Assembly: GCA_016711285.1 (NCBI GenBank)
Contig: JADJTG010000010.1
Coordinates: 1-64,000 of the forward strand
Source: Sphingobacteriales bacterium
Lineage (GTDB): Bacteria > Bacteroidota > Bacteroidia > Chitinophagales > UBA2359
Length of the DNA: 64,000 nt
Reading direction: 5' to 3'
The notes under the pieces were generated by a model. The model was not told the DNA's origin. It saw only the letters and a list, made by a program, of their open reading frames with translations, and ran no database searches. Positions 18,539 to 26,955 of this stretch are shown piece by piece (position 1 is the stretch's first letter; every line of letters starts with the position of its first letter). Position numbers and translations under genes: made by a program.

Positions 18539-20911
18539 CTAAAATTTAAAATTATAAGTAACCGCCGGAATAATCGGAAATAAAGAAACTTGCGTGGGCG
18601 TAAATCCGACCCTTTCTAATTTGGTTTCGCCGTTTACTTCTACTTCACGGGTTTTTTCTTTGAAAAATATAAAATACGGATTGCGGCGATTATAGGCATT
18701 ATAAACACTGAAAGTTAAATCCGATTGAAATTTTTTGGTGTTTTGTTTCCATACCAATCCCAAATCCATACGATGATAGGCGGGCAAACGGAAAGTATTG
18801 CGTCCTTCGTAAACAGGTACTACCGAAATGGGTAAAGTATAATCAGAGCCGGCGGGGTTGGCGGCGAGCGGGTCTTGCAGATAGTAGCGTCCGGTGGGCA
18901 AAGAGTAGGCAGTTCCGGTATTATATACAAAAGTTCCGGTGAAGGTGAGGCGTTTGTTGAGTTCGTACATCACCACCACAGAAAGATCGTGGGTGCGGTC
19001 GTTGCGCGGGTGAAAACGCTTGCCACCGTTGATGTCTTCAAAATCGCGCCACGACTGCGACCAAGTGTAGCTCACCCAACCGCGCAATTTTCCGGCGGTG
19101 CGCTCCAAATATATCTCATTGCCGTAGGCGTAGCCTTTTCCGAAAACAAATTCTTCTTCCAAGTTTTCATTGACAAACAACTGTGCGCCATCACGAAAAT
19201 CTACTTGCTGATTGAGCCATTTATAATAAGGTTCGTTGGTAAAAAGCCACTGGTCATTAATTTTCCATGTAATGCCCAATCCTATTTGTCGGCTGTTTTG
19301 CGGTTTTACTTTTTGGGTAGAGGGATACCACACATCGGTTGGCAAAGAAGCCGCCGAATTAGCCACCAAATGCACATACTGATACATTTGAGTATAGGCG
19401 GCTTTGAACGACACATTTTCGGAGAGCGAATAGCGCAGCGAAAAACGCGGCTCTGCTCCGCTATAAAATTTGCTATCGCTGGAAAAACCCGAAAGCCGCA
19501 AACCGGTATTGAGTTGCACGCGGCTACTCAGCACGATGTCGTCTGATATATAAACGCCGTATTCCTGAGCTTCTAAGGTTTCGCCCAAATCCACTTCAAA
19601 TTCATCATTGGGGCTGTCGGTACTCAAGCGCGACACATCAAAAATACGATGATTGGCAACAGCTCCGAATTTAACGGTATGCTTGGCACTCGGAGCATAT
19701 AAAAAGTCGGTTTTAAGTGCTACATCTTTAATACCCGACCCCAGCAAAAAACTGAAATCACCAAATTTATTATCTATTTCATAATCGTAGCCGGAGTAAG
19801 TGAGCGTAGTATTGAGGAATAATTTTGGATTAAATACATGATTCCAGCGCAAAGTGGCAGCGCGGTTGCCCCACGAAAATTTAAATCTTAAATCCTGCAA
19901 AGCAAAAGTAAATACATCGCGGCTGAAAAAAGCACTGGCATACAATTTATCTTTTTGGCTGAAATCGTAGTGCGTTTTGATGTTCAAATCATAAAAATAA
20001 TAATTCGGAATCGGTACATAATCTTCCTCACTTTCTTTATCTTCGTTGGCTTTATTGATGGCGCGTGTGAGCAAATCTACATAAGTGCGGCGAGCCGATA
20101 CAATAAAAGAAGATTTTCCTTTTACAATAGGTCCCTCCAAAGTAAGGCGCGAAGCCACCGAGCCGATACCGCCGCTTCCTGCCCAGCGTTTGTCGTTGCC
20201 TTCGTTGAGTTTTACATCTAATACCGAACTCAGCTTGCCGCCGTATTCTGCCGGAAATCCGCCCTTAAACAACTCCACACTTTTTACGGCATCGGAATTA
20301 AAAGAACTGAAAAATCCGAACAAATGCGAAGGATTATATACCTGCGCTTCATCAAGCAGCACCAAATTTTGGTCAGGTCCGCCGCCGCGCACATAAATGC
20401 CCGAAGAACCTTCGCCGGCATTGGTAACACCGGGTTTGAGTTGCAGCGTTTTGATAATATCCACTTCGCCAAACAACGCGGGCAGCATTTTGGCATCTTG
20501 CATCGTGAGTTTGTTTACGCTCATTTGCGTAGAGCGCACTTGCTCCTGATAATTATCCGCTTTTATCACTACCTCCTCCAATTCCGCACTTTCGGGTTGC
20601 AGATTGATATTCAGGGTTTGGGCTTTTCGCAAATCTATTTTTTCAGTAAAAGTTTGGTAGCCGATATAGCTCACCCGCAGCGTCACGGTGTCGGCGGGCA
20701 AAGTGAGGCTGTAAAAGCCATAAGCATTGCTGCTGGTGCCCTGTGCGTAGCGCGGCGCATATACCGCCACTCCGATGAGAGTTTCGCCGCTTTCGGCATC
20801 GCGTATATAGCCGCTTACGGTATTTTTGGCAACTTGCGCCTGCACATCAGATGACGATGCTGCTCCACACAGCACCAAATTCCATAGAAAGATATAATAA
20901 AAAAAACGCAT
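18539..20911 (-). CDS. TonB-dependent receptor with carboxypeptidase-regulatory-like domain
   Basis: From the ATG at 20911 (MRFFYYIFLWNLVLCG) the product is 790 residues: signal peptide; an N-terminal carboxypeptidase-regulatory-like domain (VSGYIRDAESGETLIGVAVYAP ... GFYSLTLPADTVTLRVSYIGYQ); a plug domain (about 115-230, with GIYVRGGGPDQNLVLLDEAQVYNPSH); and a 22-strand-type barrel ending VTYNFKF with a terminal aromatic. It imports a ligand across the outer membrane using TonB energy; the ligand is not deducible. No SusD partner is adjacent, so it is not a SusCD polysaccharide locus. Confidence 0.88.
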   Translation of the reverse strand: MRFFYYIFLWNLVLCGAASSSDVQAQVAKNTVSGYIRDAESGETLIGVAVYAPRYAQGTSSNAYGFYSLTLPADTVTLRVSYIGYQTFTEKIDLRKAQTLNINLQPESAELEEVVIKADNYQEQVRSTQMSVNKLTMQDAKMLPALFGEVDIIKTLQLKPGVTNAGEGSSGIYVRGGGPDQNLVLLDEAQVYNPSHLFGFFSSFNSDAVKSVELFKGGFPAEYGGKLSSVLDVKLNEGNDKRWAGSGGIGSVASRLTLEGPIVKGKSSFIVSARRTYVDLLTRAINKANEDKESEEDYVPIPNYYFYDLNIKTHYDFSQKDKLYASAFFSRDVFTFALQDLRFKFSWGNRAATLRWNHVFNPKLFLNTTLTYSGYDYEIDNKFGDFSFLLGSGIKDVALKTDFLYAPSAKHTVKFGAVANHRIFDVSRLSTDSPNDEFEVDLGETLEAQEYGVYISDDIVLSSRVQLNTGLRLSGFSSDSKFYSGAEPRFSLRYSLSENVSFKAAYTQMYQYVHLVANSAASLPTDVWYPSTQKVKPQNSRQIGLGITWKINDQWLFTNEPYYKWLNQQVDFRDGAQLFVNENLEEEFVFGKGYAYGNEIYLERTAGKLRGWVSYTWSQSWRDFEDINGGKRFHPRNDRTHDLSVVVMYELNKRLTFTGTFVYNTGTAYSLPTGRYYLQDPLAANPAGSDYTLPISVVPVYEGRNTFRLPAYHRMDLGLVWKQNTKKFQSDLTFSVYNAYNRRNPYFIFFKEKTREVEVNGETKLERVGFTPTQVSLFPIIPAVTYNFKF

Positions 20912-20976
20912 AAAAAACGAAAAATCAATATAATTCAGATACAAACGTATCAATAAGCTGAAGGTTGAAGAATGGC

Positions 20977-21053
20977 ATAAAAAAACGCTTTTTCGGAATA
21001 TGGAACAAAGAAAACCGATGAAGTATTTTCTTATATAAATCCGAAAAAGCGTT
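20977..21053 (-). terminator. Long-loop terminator after enolase
   Basis: AACGCTTTTTCGGA (20984-20997) and TCCGAAAAAGCGTT (21040-21053) form a perfect 14-bp inverted repeat with a 42-nt loop. Read on the minus strand it is followed by seven T residues and lies 32 bp after the enolase stop. Confidence 0.75.
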
Positions 21054-21084
21054 GTGGGTATGTATTATTTATTTTTCAATAAAA

Positions 21085-22368
21085 TTAAAAGAAGCGGTAT
21101 TTTTTGCCCGGATAATAGGCGACATCGTCCAATTCCTCTTCAATACGCAGCAACTGGTTGTATTTTGCGATACGGTCGGAGCGCGAAGCCGAGCCGGTTT
21201 TTATTTGTCCAGTGTTGAGGGCTACGGCTAAGTCGGCGATGGTGCTGTCTTCGGTTTCACCACTGCGGTGGCTCATTACGCTATTGTAGCAGTTGCGGGT
21301 AGCCAAATTTACGGCGGCGATGGTTTCGGTGAGCGATCCGATTTGATTTACTTTTACCAAAATAGCATTGGCAATACCGGCTTCTATTCCTTTTTGAAGG
21401 CGTTTTACATTGGTTACAAACAAATCATCACCCACCAACTGCATTTTTTTACCCAAAGTGGCAGTAAGCAAATTCCAACCTTTCCAATCATCTTCCGCCA
21501 AGCCGTCTTCAATAGATACAATCGGGTATTTTTTGAGCAAATCCGCATAATATTGTACCAATTCTTCTGCTTTCAGTTTTTTGCCACTGGAATCTTTGAG
21601 ATGGTAAATCCCTGTTTTTTCGTCATAAAACTCAGTAGAAGCGACATCTAACGCCAGCATAATATCAGAGCCGGCTTTGTAGCCCGCTTTTTCTATGGCG
21701 AGCATGATGGTATCTAAGGCTTCCTCGTGCGAAGAAAGATTGGGCGCAAAGCCGCCTTCGTCGCCTACATTGGTGGAGTAGCCTTTGTCGTGTAATACTT
21801 TTTTGAGGTGATGAAAGGTTTCAACGCCCATGCGCAGAGCTTCGCCGAAAGTATCTGCACCTACGGGCATAATCATAAACTCCTGAAAATCAAGGCTGTT
21901 GTCGGCGTGAGAGCCGCCATTGATGATGTTCATCATCGGAATAGGGAGCGTATGCGCCTGCACGCCGCCCACATAACGATATAGCGACTGCCCGCAATCT
22001 TCGGCGGCGGCTTTTGCTACCGCCAGCGATACGGCGAGAATTGCATTCGCTCCGAGTTTCTTTTTATTGTCCGTGCCGTCGAGGTCGAGCAATAAATTAT
22101 CAATATATTGTTGTTCGGTCACTTCTACACCCTCGAGTTCATCGGCGATGAGGTCATTGACGTGTTCAACAGCTTTGGAAACGCCTTTGCCCAGATAGAC
22201 TTTGCCGCCATCGCGCAATTCTACGGCTTCGTGCGCACCGGTAGAAGCCCCCGACGGCACGGCGGCACGCCCCATAGAGCCATCTTCGGTATATACTTCT
22301 ACCTCTACGGTAGGGTTGCCGCGCGAATCCAATATTTGTCGCGCATGAATAGTGCTGATATTGCTCAT
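21085..22368 (-). CDS. eno: Enolase (phosphopyruvate hydratase)
   Basis: Enolase converts 2-phosphoglycerate to phosphoenolpyruvate in the cytosol. The 427-residue product is full length and begins MSNISTIHARQILDSRGNPTVEVEV. It shows GASTGAHEAVELRDG, the metal and substrate regions GDEGGFAPN, LALDVASTEFY, SIEDGLAEDD and GDDLFVTN, the catalytic lysine in LVKVNQIGSLTET, and the signature SHRSGETEDSTIADLAVAL. Its message should start about 60 bp upstream from a TACCTTTG box and end at the long-loop terminator. Confidence 0.97.
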   Translation of the reverse strand: MSNISTIHARQILDSRGNPTVEVEVYTEDGSMGRAAVPSGASTGAHEAVELRDGGKVYLGKGVSKAVEHVNDLIADELEGVEVTEQQYIDNLLLDLDGTDNKKKLGANAILAVSLAVAKAAAEDCGQSLYRYVGGVQAHTLPIPMMNIINGGSHADNSLDFQEFMIMPVGADTFGEALRMGVETFHHLKKVLHDKGYSTNVGDEGGFAPNLSSHEEALDTIMLAIEKAGYKAGSDIMLALDVASTEFYDEKTGIYHLKDSSGKKLKAEELVQYYADLLKKYPIVSIEDGLAEDDWKGWNLLTATLGKKMQLVGDDLFVTNVKRLQKGIEAGIANAILVKVNQIGSLTETIAAVNLATRNCYNSVMSHRSGETEDSTIADLAVALNTGQIKTGSASRSDRIAKYNQLLRIEEELDDVAYYPGKKYRFF

Positions 22369-22434
22369 GTCGTTATAGAATAAATGATAAAAGATTTTTT
22401 ATAAGAAAAGATATAAAACGAAAAAAATTGCACG

Positions 22435-22442
22435 CAAAGGTA
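22435..22442 (-). promoter_or_regulatory. eno: TAnnTTTG -7 box for enolase
   Basis: Read on the minus strand, TACCTTTG lies 67 bp before the enolase ATG and 19 bp past the end of the upstream lrp-type gene. No TTTG occurs at the expected -33 distance, so the assignment rests on the -7 box alone. Confidence 0.45.
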
Positions 22443-22460
22443 CAACAAAAGTGCGGAGTA

Positions 22461-22952
22461 TCATAATGCGGAGGTAGCAGAATCGTCCCAAAATTTAAGG
22501 GGGCGGTCGATACTGTTTTCCAAAGAAATCAGAGTTTCGGTGCGTTGTATGCCTTCTATGGTTTGAATTTTTTCAGACAGCACTTCGCGCAGGTGGCGAG
22601 TATCGCGACAAATCACCTTCACAAACATACTGTAATTGCCGGTGGTATAATGGCACTCCACAATTTCTGGAATTTCGTTTAAGCCTTGCACCACATCGCG
22701 ATATTGAGAGCTTTTGTTGAGATAAATTCCCAGATAAGCCGTTACATCATAGCCTAATTTTTGATAATCTACCACCAACTGCATCTTTTTTACGATTCCT
22801 ATTTCTTCCAATTTTCGCATACGCACATGCACCGTGCCGCCCGAAGTATGCACCTGCTGCGCCACTTCAGTATAGGGCATATTGCCGTTTTCTATCAACA
22901 GCGATAAAATCTTTAAATCCAAATTATCAAATTCATAATTTTTAGCTTCCAT
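22461..22952 (-). CDS. Lrp/AsnC-family transcriptional regulator
   Basis: From the ATG at 22952 (MEAKNYEFDNLDLKILSLL) the product is 163 residues. It has an N-terminal AsnC helix-turn-helix (ILSLLIENGNMPYTEVAQQVHTSGGTVHVRMRKLEEIGIV) and a C-terminal RAM/ligand-binding domain (VTAYLGIYLN ... VVECHYTTGNYSMFVKVICRDTRHLREVLSEKIQTIEGIQRTETLISLENSI). Proteins of this family form octamers and respond to amino acids; the target and effector here are unknown. It is divergent from the tRNA-like RNA. Confidence 0.9.
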   Translation of the reverse strand: MEAKNYEFDNLDLKILSLLIENGNMPYTEVAQQVHTSGGTVHVRMRKLEEIGIVKKMQLVVDYQKLGYDVTAYLGIYLNKSSQYRDVVQGLNEIPEIVECHYTTGNYSMFVKVICRDTRHLREVLSEKIQTIEGIQRTETLISLENSIDRPLKFWDDSATSAL

Positions 22953-23034
22953 AAAACATTTAAATTGTATTTTTGGCAATAAAAATATGATTTATTTAAA
23001 ATAAATACAATTTTTTAATAATTTTATAAAAAAA

Positions 23035-23067
23035 TTTGCATAAAACATAGCAATTAGCTTAACTTTG
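23035..23067 (+). promoter_or_regulatory. Complete Bacteroidota promoter for the tRNA-like RNA
   Basis: A -33 TTTG (23035-23038) and a -7 TAACTTTG (23060-23067) are separated by 21 bp, the consensus architecture. The predicted transcription start near 23073 is about 33 bp before the structured RNA. Confidence 0.75.
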
Positions 23068-23105
23068 TACTCGTTGAACAAACAACAATAAACGTTCTTT
23101 TTATA

Positions 23106-23253
23106 CTGTAGGGTGTTGAAACTGGCAGCCATGCCCTCCTGTCTCGGGGGTGGGGATAAAGAAATAAACTAGGCATATAAGGGGTTGACCACCATGCGCG
23201 CATTCTGTGCCAAAGCCAATCTCCCTGTGAAGGTTCGAGTCCTTCTCCTACAG
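23106..23253 (+). ncRNA. Unidentified structured RNA with tRNA-like ends
   Basis: The 148-nt segment begins CTGTAGGG and ends CCTACAG, giving an acceptor-like stem of 7-8 bp. The 3' part holds a perfect T-arm: GAAGG, loop TTCGAGT, CCTTC. The 5' part has a D-loop-like TTGAAACTGGCAG and a 5-bp stem CCCTC/GGGGG around a 7-nt loop CTGTCTC (GTC in the anticodon position). About 78 nt separate this stem from the T-arm, far more than a long variable arm, with a possible GGGGAT/ATCTCCC pairing. It has its own promoter and terminator and no reading frame. The layout excludes an ordinary tRNA. It is not clearly tmRNA, 6S or SRP RNA, and I do not recognise it. Confidence 0.6.
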
Positions 23254-23297
23254 CTTGTAATTTAAGTAATGAATTTTTTTGATGTATGGTTAAAGAG

Positions 23298-23327
23298 AAA
23301 AGCCACGCTGCGGTAGCGTGGCTTTTT
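23298..23327 (+). terminator. Rho-independent terminator of the tRNA-like RNA
   Basis: AAAAGCCACGCT, loop GCGGT, AGCGTGGCTTTTT: a strong 12-bp stem followed by T-rich sequence, 45 bp after the structured RNA. It also faces the end of the convergent TPR gene. Confidence 0.9.
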
Positions 23328-23356
23328 ATTTTTAAATATAATTTAGTAATCTTTTT

Positions 23357-24967
23357 TTACTGCCCACTGCGCAATTCGGTGAGCCTGTCGTTGATGGCTT
23401 TGTTGGCAGGGTCTATTTTCAAACCTTCGTTCCACAAACTTTCGGCTTTGGCGCGGTCGTTCATTTTATTGAGTTGATAGCTGCCCAAATAAGCGTAGGC
23501 TTCTACTAATTCTTTTTTATAATCATTGCTTGCATTTTGCGCCAGCACCAACTCCACCAATTTTTCGTAGGCGGGTACTGAAGCGTAGCTTTCAGGGTCA
23601 GAAACTTTGCCTGTTGTGCGGGCTTTCCAGTAAAAACCATAAGCATAGTCAGGTTTTACGGTGTTGAGTGTGGCAAATACGCTGTCGGATTTGGTGTAGT
23701 CTTTGGCAAAATAATAACTTTGACCCAAACGCACATAAGAACCGGCAGAAGCATTTTTTGAGTTTTTCAAATAATCGCTCAGATATTGGGCTGCTTTGGT
23801 ATAATCTTTTTTATCTAAATACATTTTGCCCAAATCTTCCCAAATGCCCACTTTAGCGGTATCTTGTTGGGCTACTTTCACTAAATTGGAGATGGCTTGT
23901 GCGGTATCTTTGCCTGCTTTGAGCTGCAAACGTCCCAAATATTCGTAATCGCTCGAGAGGATTTTTTCTTTGGGGGATTTTTTGAAAAAGGTTTCTAATT
24001 CTTCTACTCCTTTGTCAAAATTGCCCAACTCGTAGTGAGAGTAGCCCAGCAAGCGATACATCGCCGGATAATTCAATTCGCCTTTGAGTTTGGTGAGTTC
24101 ATCGAGGGCGGTGGCATAGTCTTTATTCAAAAACAAGAAAGCAGCATATTTGTAGCGTGCTTCTGGGCTTGTATCTGCCATTCCGGTGTATTTTTTGTAG
24201 TTGGCAACGGCTTCGCTGTATTGTCCGGCGGCATAATACAATTCGCCGAGTTCGCGGTAGCCGGGTGCATAATTGGGGTCGGCGGCAATGCCTTTTTTGT
24301 ACAGGTTGAGTGCTTCCTGATAGTTTTTGGCACGCACTAAAATTTTACCCGACTGAATGTAGGCTCTTGCCGATTGCGGATTGAGCAAAATAGCCTGATC
24401 GTAGTGTCCGTTGGCTTTGCCGCTATTGCCGAGTGCCTGATACGCATCGCCCGTCACCAAATGAATATCGCCGCGTTTGGCGTGTTTTTCGAGGGCTTTT
24501 TCCAGCACAATCGCCGCTTGGTCGGGTTCTTTGTAATCAAACATCAAATACGCTTCGCCCACACGATACAACACATCGGGGTCTTTGTATTTGGTCATTG
24601 CAATCGCCTTATCAAAGTTTTTATGGGCTTCATCTTTATTCATTTCCTGCATCGCTACCGCACCTAATCCCACATAGTTCAAAGGAAACTTGGGGTCTTT
24701 GGTGATACCTTCCTGAAATTTGGATTTGGCGGTGGCAATATGTGTTTCGTTGGAATCCACAGGATACATTTTGAGGTGATAATATCCCAGATAGTATAAA
24801 TTTTCGGGGGTAGGATCTTTGGCAGCTACGGCTTCAAAATTTTTGCCGGCATTGGTGTATTGCTCCATATCCAGCATTTTCATTGCATCTTGCCAAGTTT
24901 GTGCCTGAGCATTGGCAAATACTAAAAATGTGATGATACAAGCAAAAGAATTCAAGAATTTTCTCAT
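23357..24967 (-). CDS. Tetratricopeptide repeat protein, exported
   Basis: From the ATG at 24967 (MRKFLNSFACIITFLVFANAQAQ) the product is 536 residues: a signal peptide and then about 12-13 TPR units across the whole length (for example NLYYLGYYHLKMYPVDSNE, ARAYIQSGKILVRAKNYQEALNLYKKGI, GYRELGELYYAAGQYSEAVANYKKY, YRLLGYSHYELGNFDKGVEELETF). It should lie in the periplasm as a protein-interaction scaffold. It follows the PstS-like gene on the same strand. In many Bacteroidota such a pair ends an exbB-exbD-tonB operon; those genes are not upstream here. Confidence 0.82.
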   Translation of the reverse strand: MRKFLNSFACIITFLVFANAQAQTWQDAMKMLDMEQYTNAGKNFEAVAAKDPTPENLYYLGYYHLKMYPVDSNETHIATAKSKFQEGITKDPKFPLNYVGLGAVAMQEMNKDEAHKNFDKAIAMTKYKDPDVLYRVGEAYLMFDYKEPDQAAIVLEKALEKHAKRGDIHLVTGDAYQALGNSGKANGHYDQAILLNPQSARAYIQSGKILVRAKNYQEALNLYKKGIAADPNYAPGYRELGELYYAAGQYSEAVANYKKYTGMADTSPEARYKYAAFLFLNKDYATALDELTKLKGELNYPAMYRLLGYSHYELGNFDKGVEELETFFKKSPKEKILSSDYEYLGRLQLKAGKDTAQAISNLVKVAQQDTAKVGIWEDLGKMYLDKKDYTKAAQYLSDYLKNSKNASAGSYVRLGQSYYFAKDYTKSDSVFATLNTVKPDYAYGFYWKARTTGKVSDPESYASVPAYEKLVELVLAQNASNDYKKELVEAYAYLGSYQLNKMNDRAKAESLWNEGLKIDPANKAINDRLTELRSGQ

Positions 24968-25177
24968 TTTCTTAAAAAAAATAGATGAAACTGAAAATTG
25001 GTTTTTTTTAAAATACAAATGCCTTTTTATTCATTATGGCAATGATGGTATAAGCGCAAAAATATAAAAAAGTTAGATTTAAGAATAAAAACAGCAAAGG
25101 AAAGTTTAAAGTGTGTGTGTAAAATTGCATTTTTTTAATAAAATTCTCAATTTTACAAAAAAAACACGCCGATTTAT

Positions 25178-26158
25178 TTACTCTACTTCTATATCCTGAT
25201 TTTTGAGTTGTACGGCACGAATGGGCTGTGTAACCGGTAAAAGTCCGGCTTGCAGCACTACCCGTTGTCCTTTATCACCGAGCAAAAAAGAAGAAAAACC
25301 CGTACCCAAGCCGGCGCGTGCTTCGCGGCTCAAAATATATATATCGCGAGTGAGCGGGTAGTTGCCTTGCAGGAGTTCGTATTGGAAAGGGCGGTGGTAA
25401 TCGTCTTTGTTGTAGGAGGGTTTTTCCATATCTGCCACCGCCACCACGCCGATGTCTTTGTTGAAACTGCGCATAATGGTATCGCTTTTGTCGCTAATCC
25501 AGCTTAAGCCGATAATGCCCATAGCAGCGGGATTTTTTTTCACATATTCTATCACTTCGTTGTTGGATTTAGCAGCAAAAATACGTTTGGCTGCGCTGTT
25601 GTCGGCGGCTATTTGAAAACGCTGCTCCAAATAGTGCAAATTACTGGAGTGGTTATTGTCAAGCACTATGCGCACCGAGTCTTTAAGTCCGCCGTGTTGG
25701 AGGTCGCTCCAGCGCGGGGCTTTGCCGTCCAAGAGGGTGGCGATTTGGGCAAGCGTAAGGAGGGTGTCGTTGTTTTTTTTATTGACGATTAAGCACACGG
25801 CATCAACGGCGAATTTGTTGGAGCGCGGCAGGAGGCTTTGCTGTTTGAAAGCGGCTTTTTCCTGCTCATTAAAATCGCGCCCCACAAATGCCAGCCGCAC
25901 GCTGTCGTTGAGCAGGGCTTGTATGGCTTCGTTTTCAGTGCCGCTCATCAAGCGGAGGTGTGCATATTTGTAGATGCTCTCGAACACCCGAATTTCGGAG
26001 TGTAGCAAAGGCTCAAAGGATTCGTCGGCAGCAATGGAAATGTTGCCTTGCGTAGCAGAGTCGAGGGTTTTGGAGCCGGAGGAGTCGGAGGAATTACAAG
26101 CCGCTACGGTGATGATAAAAAACAAAACAGCAACGAAATAACGATGAGAATAGCGCAT
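25178..26158 (-). CDS. PstS-like phosphate-binding lipoprotein
   Basis: From the ATG at 26158 the product is 326 residues with a lipoprotein signal (FFIITVAACNSSDSSGS). It has the type II periplasmic binding fold of the PstS/PBP-like-2 family: ISIAADESFEPLLHSEI, a mobile middle part (LAFVGRDFNEQE, VDAVCLIVNKKNNDTLLTLAQIATLLDGKAPRWSDL), and a C-terminal lobe (AAMGIIGLSWISDK, NYPLTRDIYILSREARAGLGTGFSSFLLGDKGQRVVLQAGLLP). No PstABC permease is nearby, so it may act with a TonB/ExbBD system or as a sensor, as its paralogues next to TPR genes are thought to. The ligand is not established. Confidence 0.78.
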   Translation of the reverse strand: MRYSHRYFVAVLFFIITVAACNSSDSSGSKTLDSATQGNISIAADESFEPLLHSEIRVFESIYKYAHLRLMSGTENEAIQALLNDSVRLAFVGRDFNEQEKAAFKQQSLLPRSNKFAVDAVCLIVNKKNNDTLLTLAQIATLLDGKAPRWSDLQHGGLKDSVRIVLDNNHSSNLHYLEQRFQIAADNSAAKRIFAAKSNNEVIEYVKKNPAAMGIIGLSWISDKSDTIMRSFNKDIGVVAVADMEKPSYNKDDYHRPFQYELLQGNYPLTRDIYILSREARAGLGTGFSSFLLGDKGQRVVLQAGLLPVTQPIRAVQLKNQDIEVE

Positions 26159-26400
26159 AATCGGTTGATGAATTATAAAATTGAATTGAATTAATTTATT
26201 GAAAACCAAATATTTACAACAAAATAAATATAAGCAGGTATTAGCCGATATTATTTTGGTTCGTAATAAAAAAACGATAATATCGGTTTAAAATTAAAGA
26301 ATAATTGTCATTTTTTTGTCATTTATGTGCTACGCGGTATTTATTCTGCCATAAAAACAACAAAAAGTATTCGTATTTTGAACACAGCGCAAAAAATCAA

Positions 26401-26442
26401 AAAAGGAATGTACCATTCCTTTGGAGGTACATTCCTTTTTTG
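26401..26442 (-). terminator. Terminator of the xer-hpf unit
   Basis: AAAAGGAATGTACC (26401-26414) pairs with GGTACATTCCTTTT (26426-26439) around an 11-nt loop. Read on the minus strand it lies 66 bp after the hpf stop and ends in a T tract; the stem is symmetric and could work in both directions. Confidence 0.85.
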
Positions 26443-26507
26443 TAAATAGTATGAATTTTTAGGAGAATAGCTAATTTTTCATTCAGCACATATTACTTGC
26501 TGCTTGC

Positions 26508-26807
26508 TCACGGCCTCAGTTTTTCTTTGTGTTTGGTTATTTGGCGGCGCAGTGAGTACATACTTAATTCTACGGCTTCTTCAAATAGTTTGCTCTGTTC
26601 TTCGGCAAAAAACTGCCCGCCGGGTACATGCACTTTAATAGAAACCACTTTGTCGCGCACCGGCGAGGATAAGTTTTCTAATTTCAAAAATACTTCCACA
26701 TCTAAAATCTTGTCAAAATAATTTCTCAAACGCTCCACTTTTTTCTCAATCAAAGTCAATAATCTGCCATCTGCCGCAAAATGCACGGCGTGAATGTTTA
26801 GGTTCAT
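26508..26807 (-). CDS. hpf: Ribosome hibernation promoting factor, short form
   Basis: The 99-residue protein is a single HPF/YfiA domain: MNLNIHAVHFAADGRLLTLIEKKVERLRNYFD, then VEVFLKLENLSS...VVSIKVHVPGGQFFAEEQSKLFEEAVELSMYSLRRQITKHKEK. It lacks the C-terminal dimerisation domain of long HPF. It binds the 30S decoding centre and stabilises inactive ribosomes in stationary phase. It lies 148 bp after the xer gene on the same strand, a pairing seen in many Bacteroidota. Confidence 0.9.
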   Translation of the reverse strand: MNLNIHAVHFAADGRLLTLIEKKVERLRNYFDKILDVEVFLKLENLSSPVRDKVVSIKVHVPGGQFFAEEQSKLFEEAVELSMYSLRRQITKHKEKLRP

Positions 26808-26955
26808 ACTTTAAAAAAATTTAGGTTAAACAATCAAATCACTATTCACTTGAACAAATATAACGAAGTTTTTTTTAAAATTGTATAAGTATATAGGCAT
26901 TGGATTACATTTTTATTTTTTTAATAAAACATTCAAAAAGATGTACTTATATATT

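Noticed and set aside
18539..20911. SusC-type polysaccharide utilisation receptor
   Set aside because: No SusD homologue or glycan enzymes are adjacent, and the length (790 residues) is below the usual SusC size of about 1000.
23106..23253. Ordinary tRNA-Asp(GTC) or tRNA-Leu gene
   Set aside because: The anticodon-like loop reads GTC, but the gap before the T-arm is about 78 nt, the D-stem has a mismatch and the base after the anticodon is a pyrimidine.
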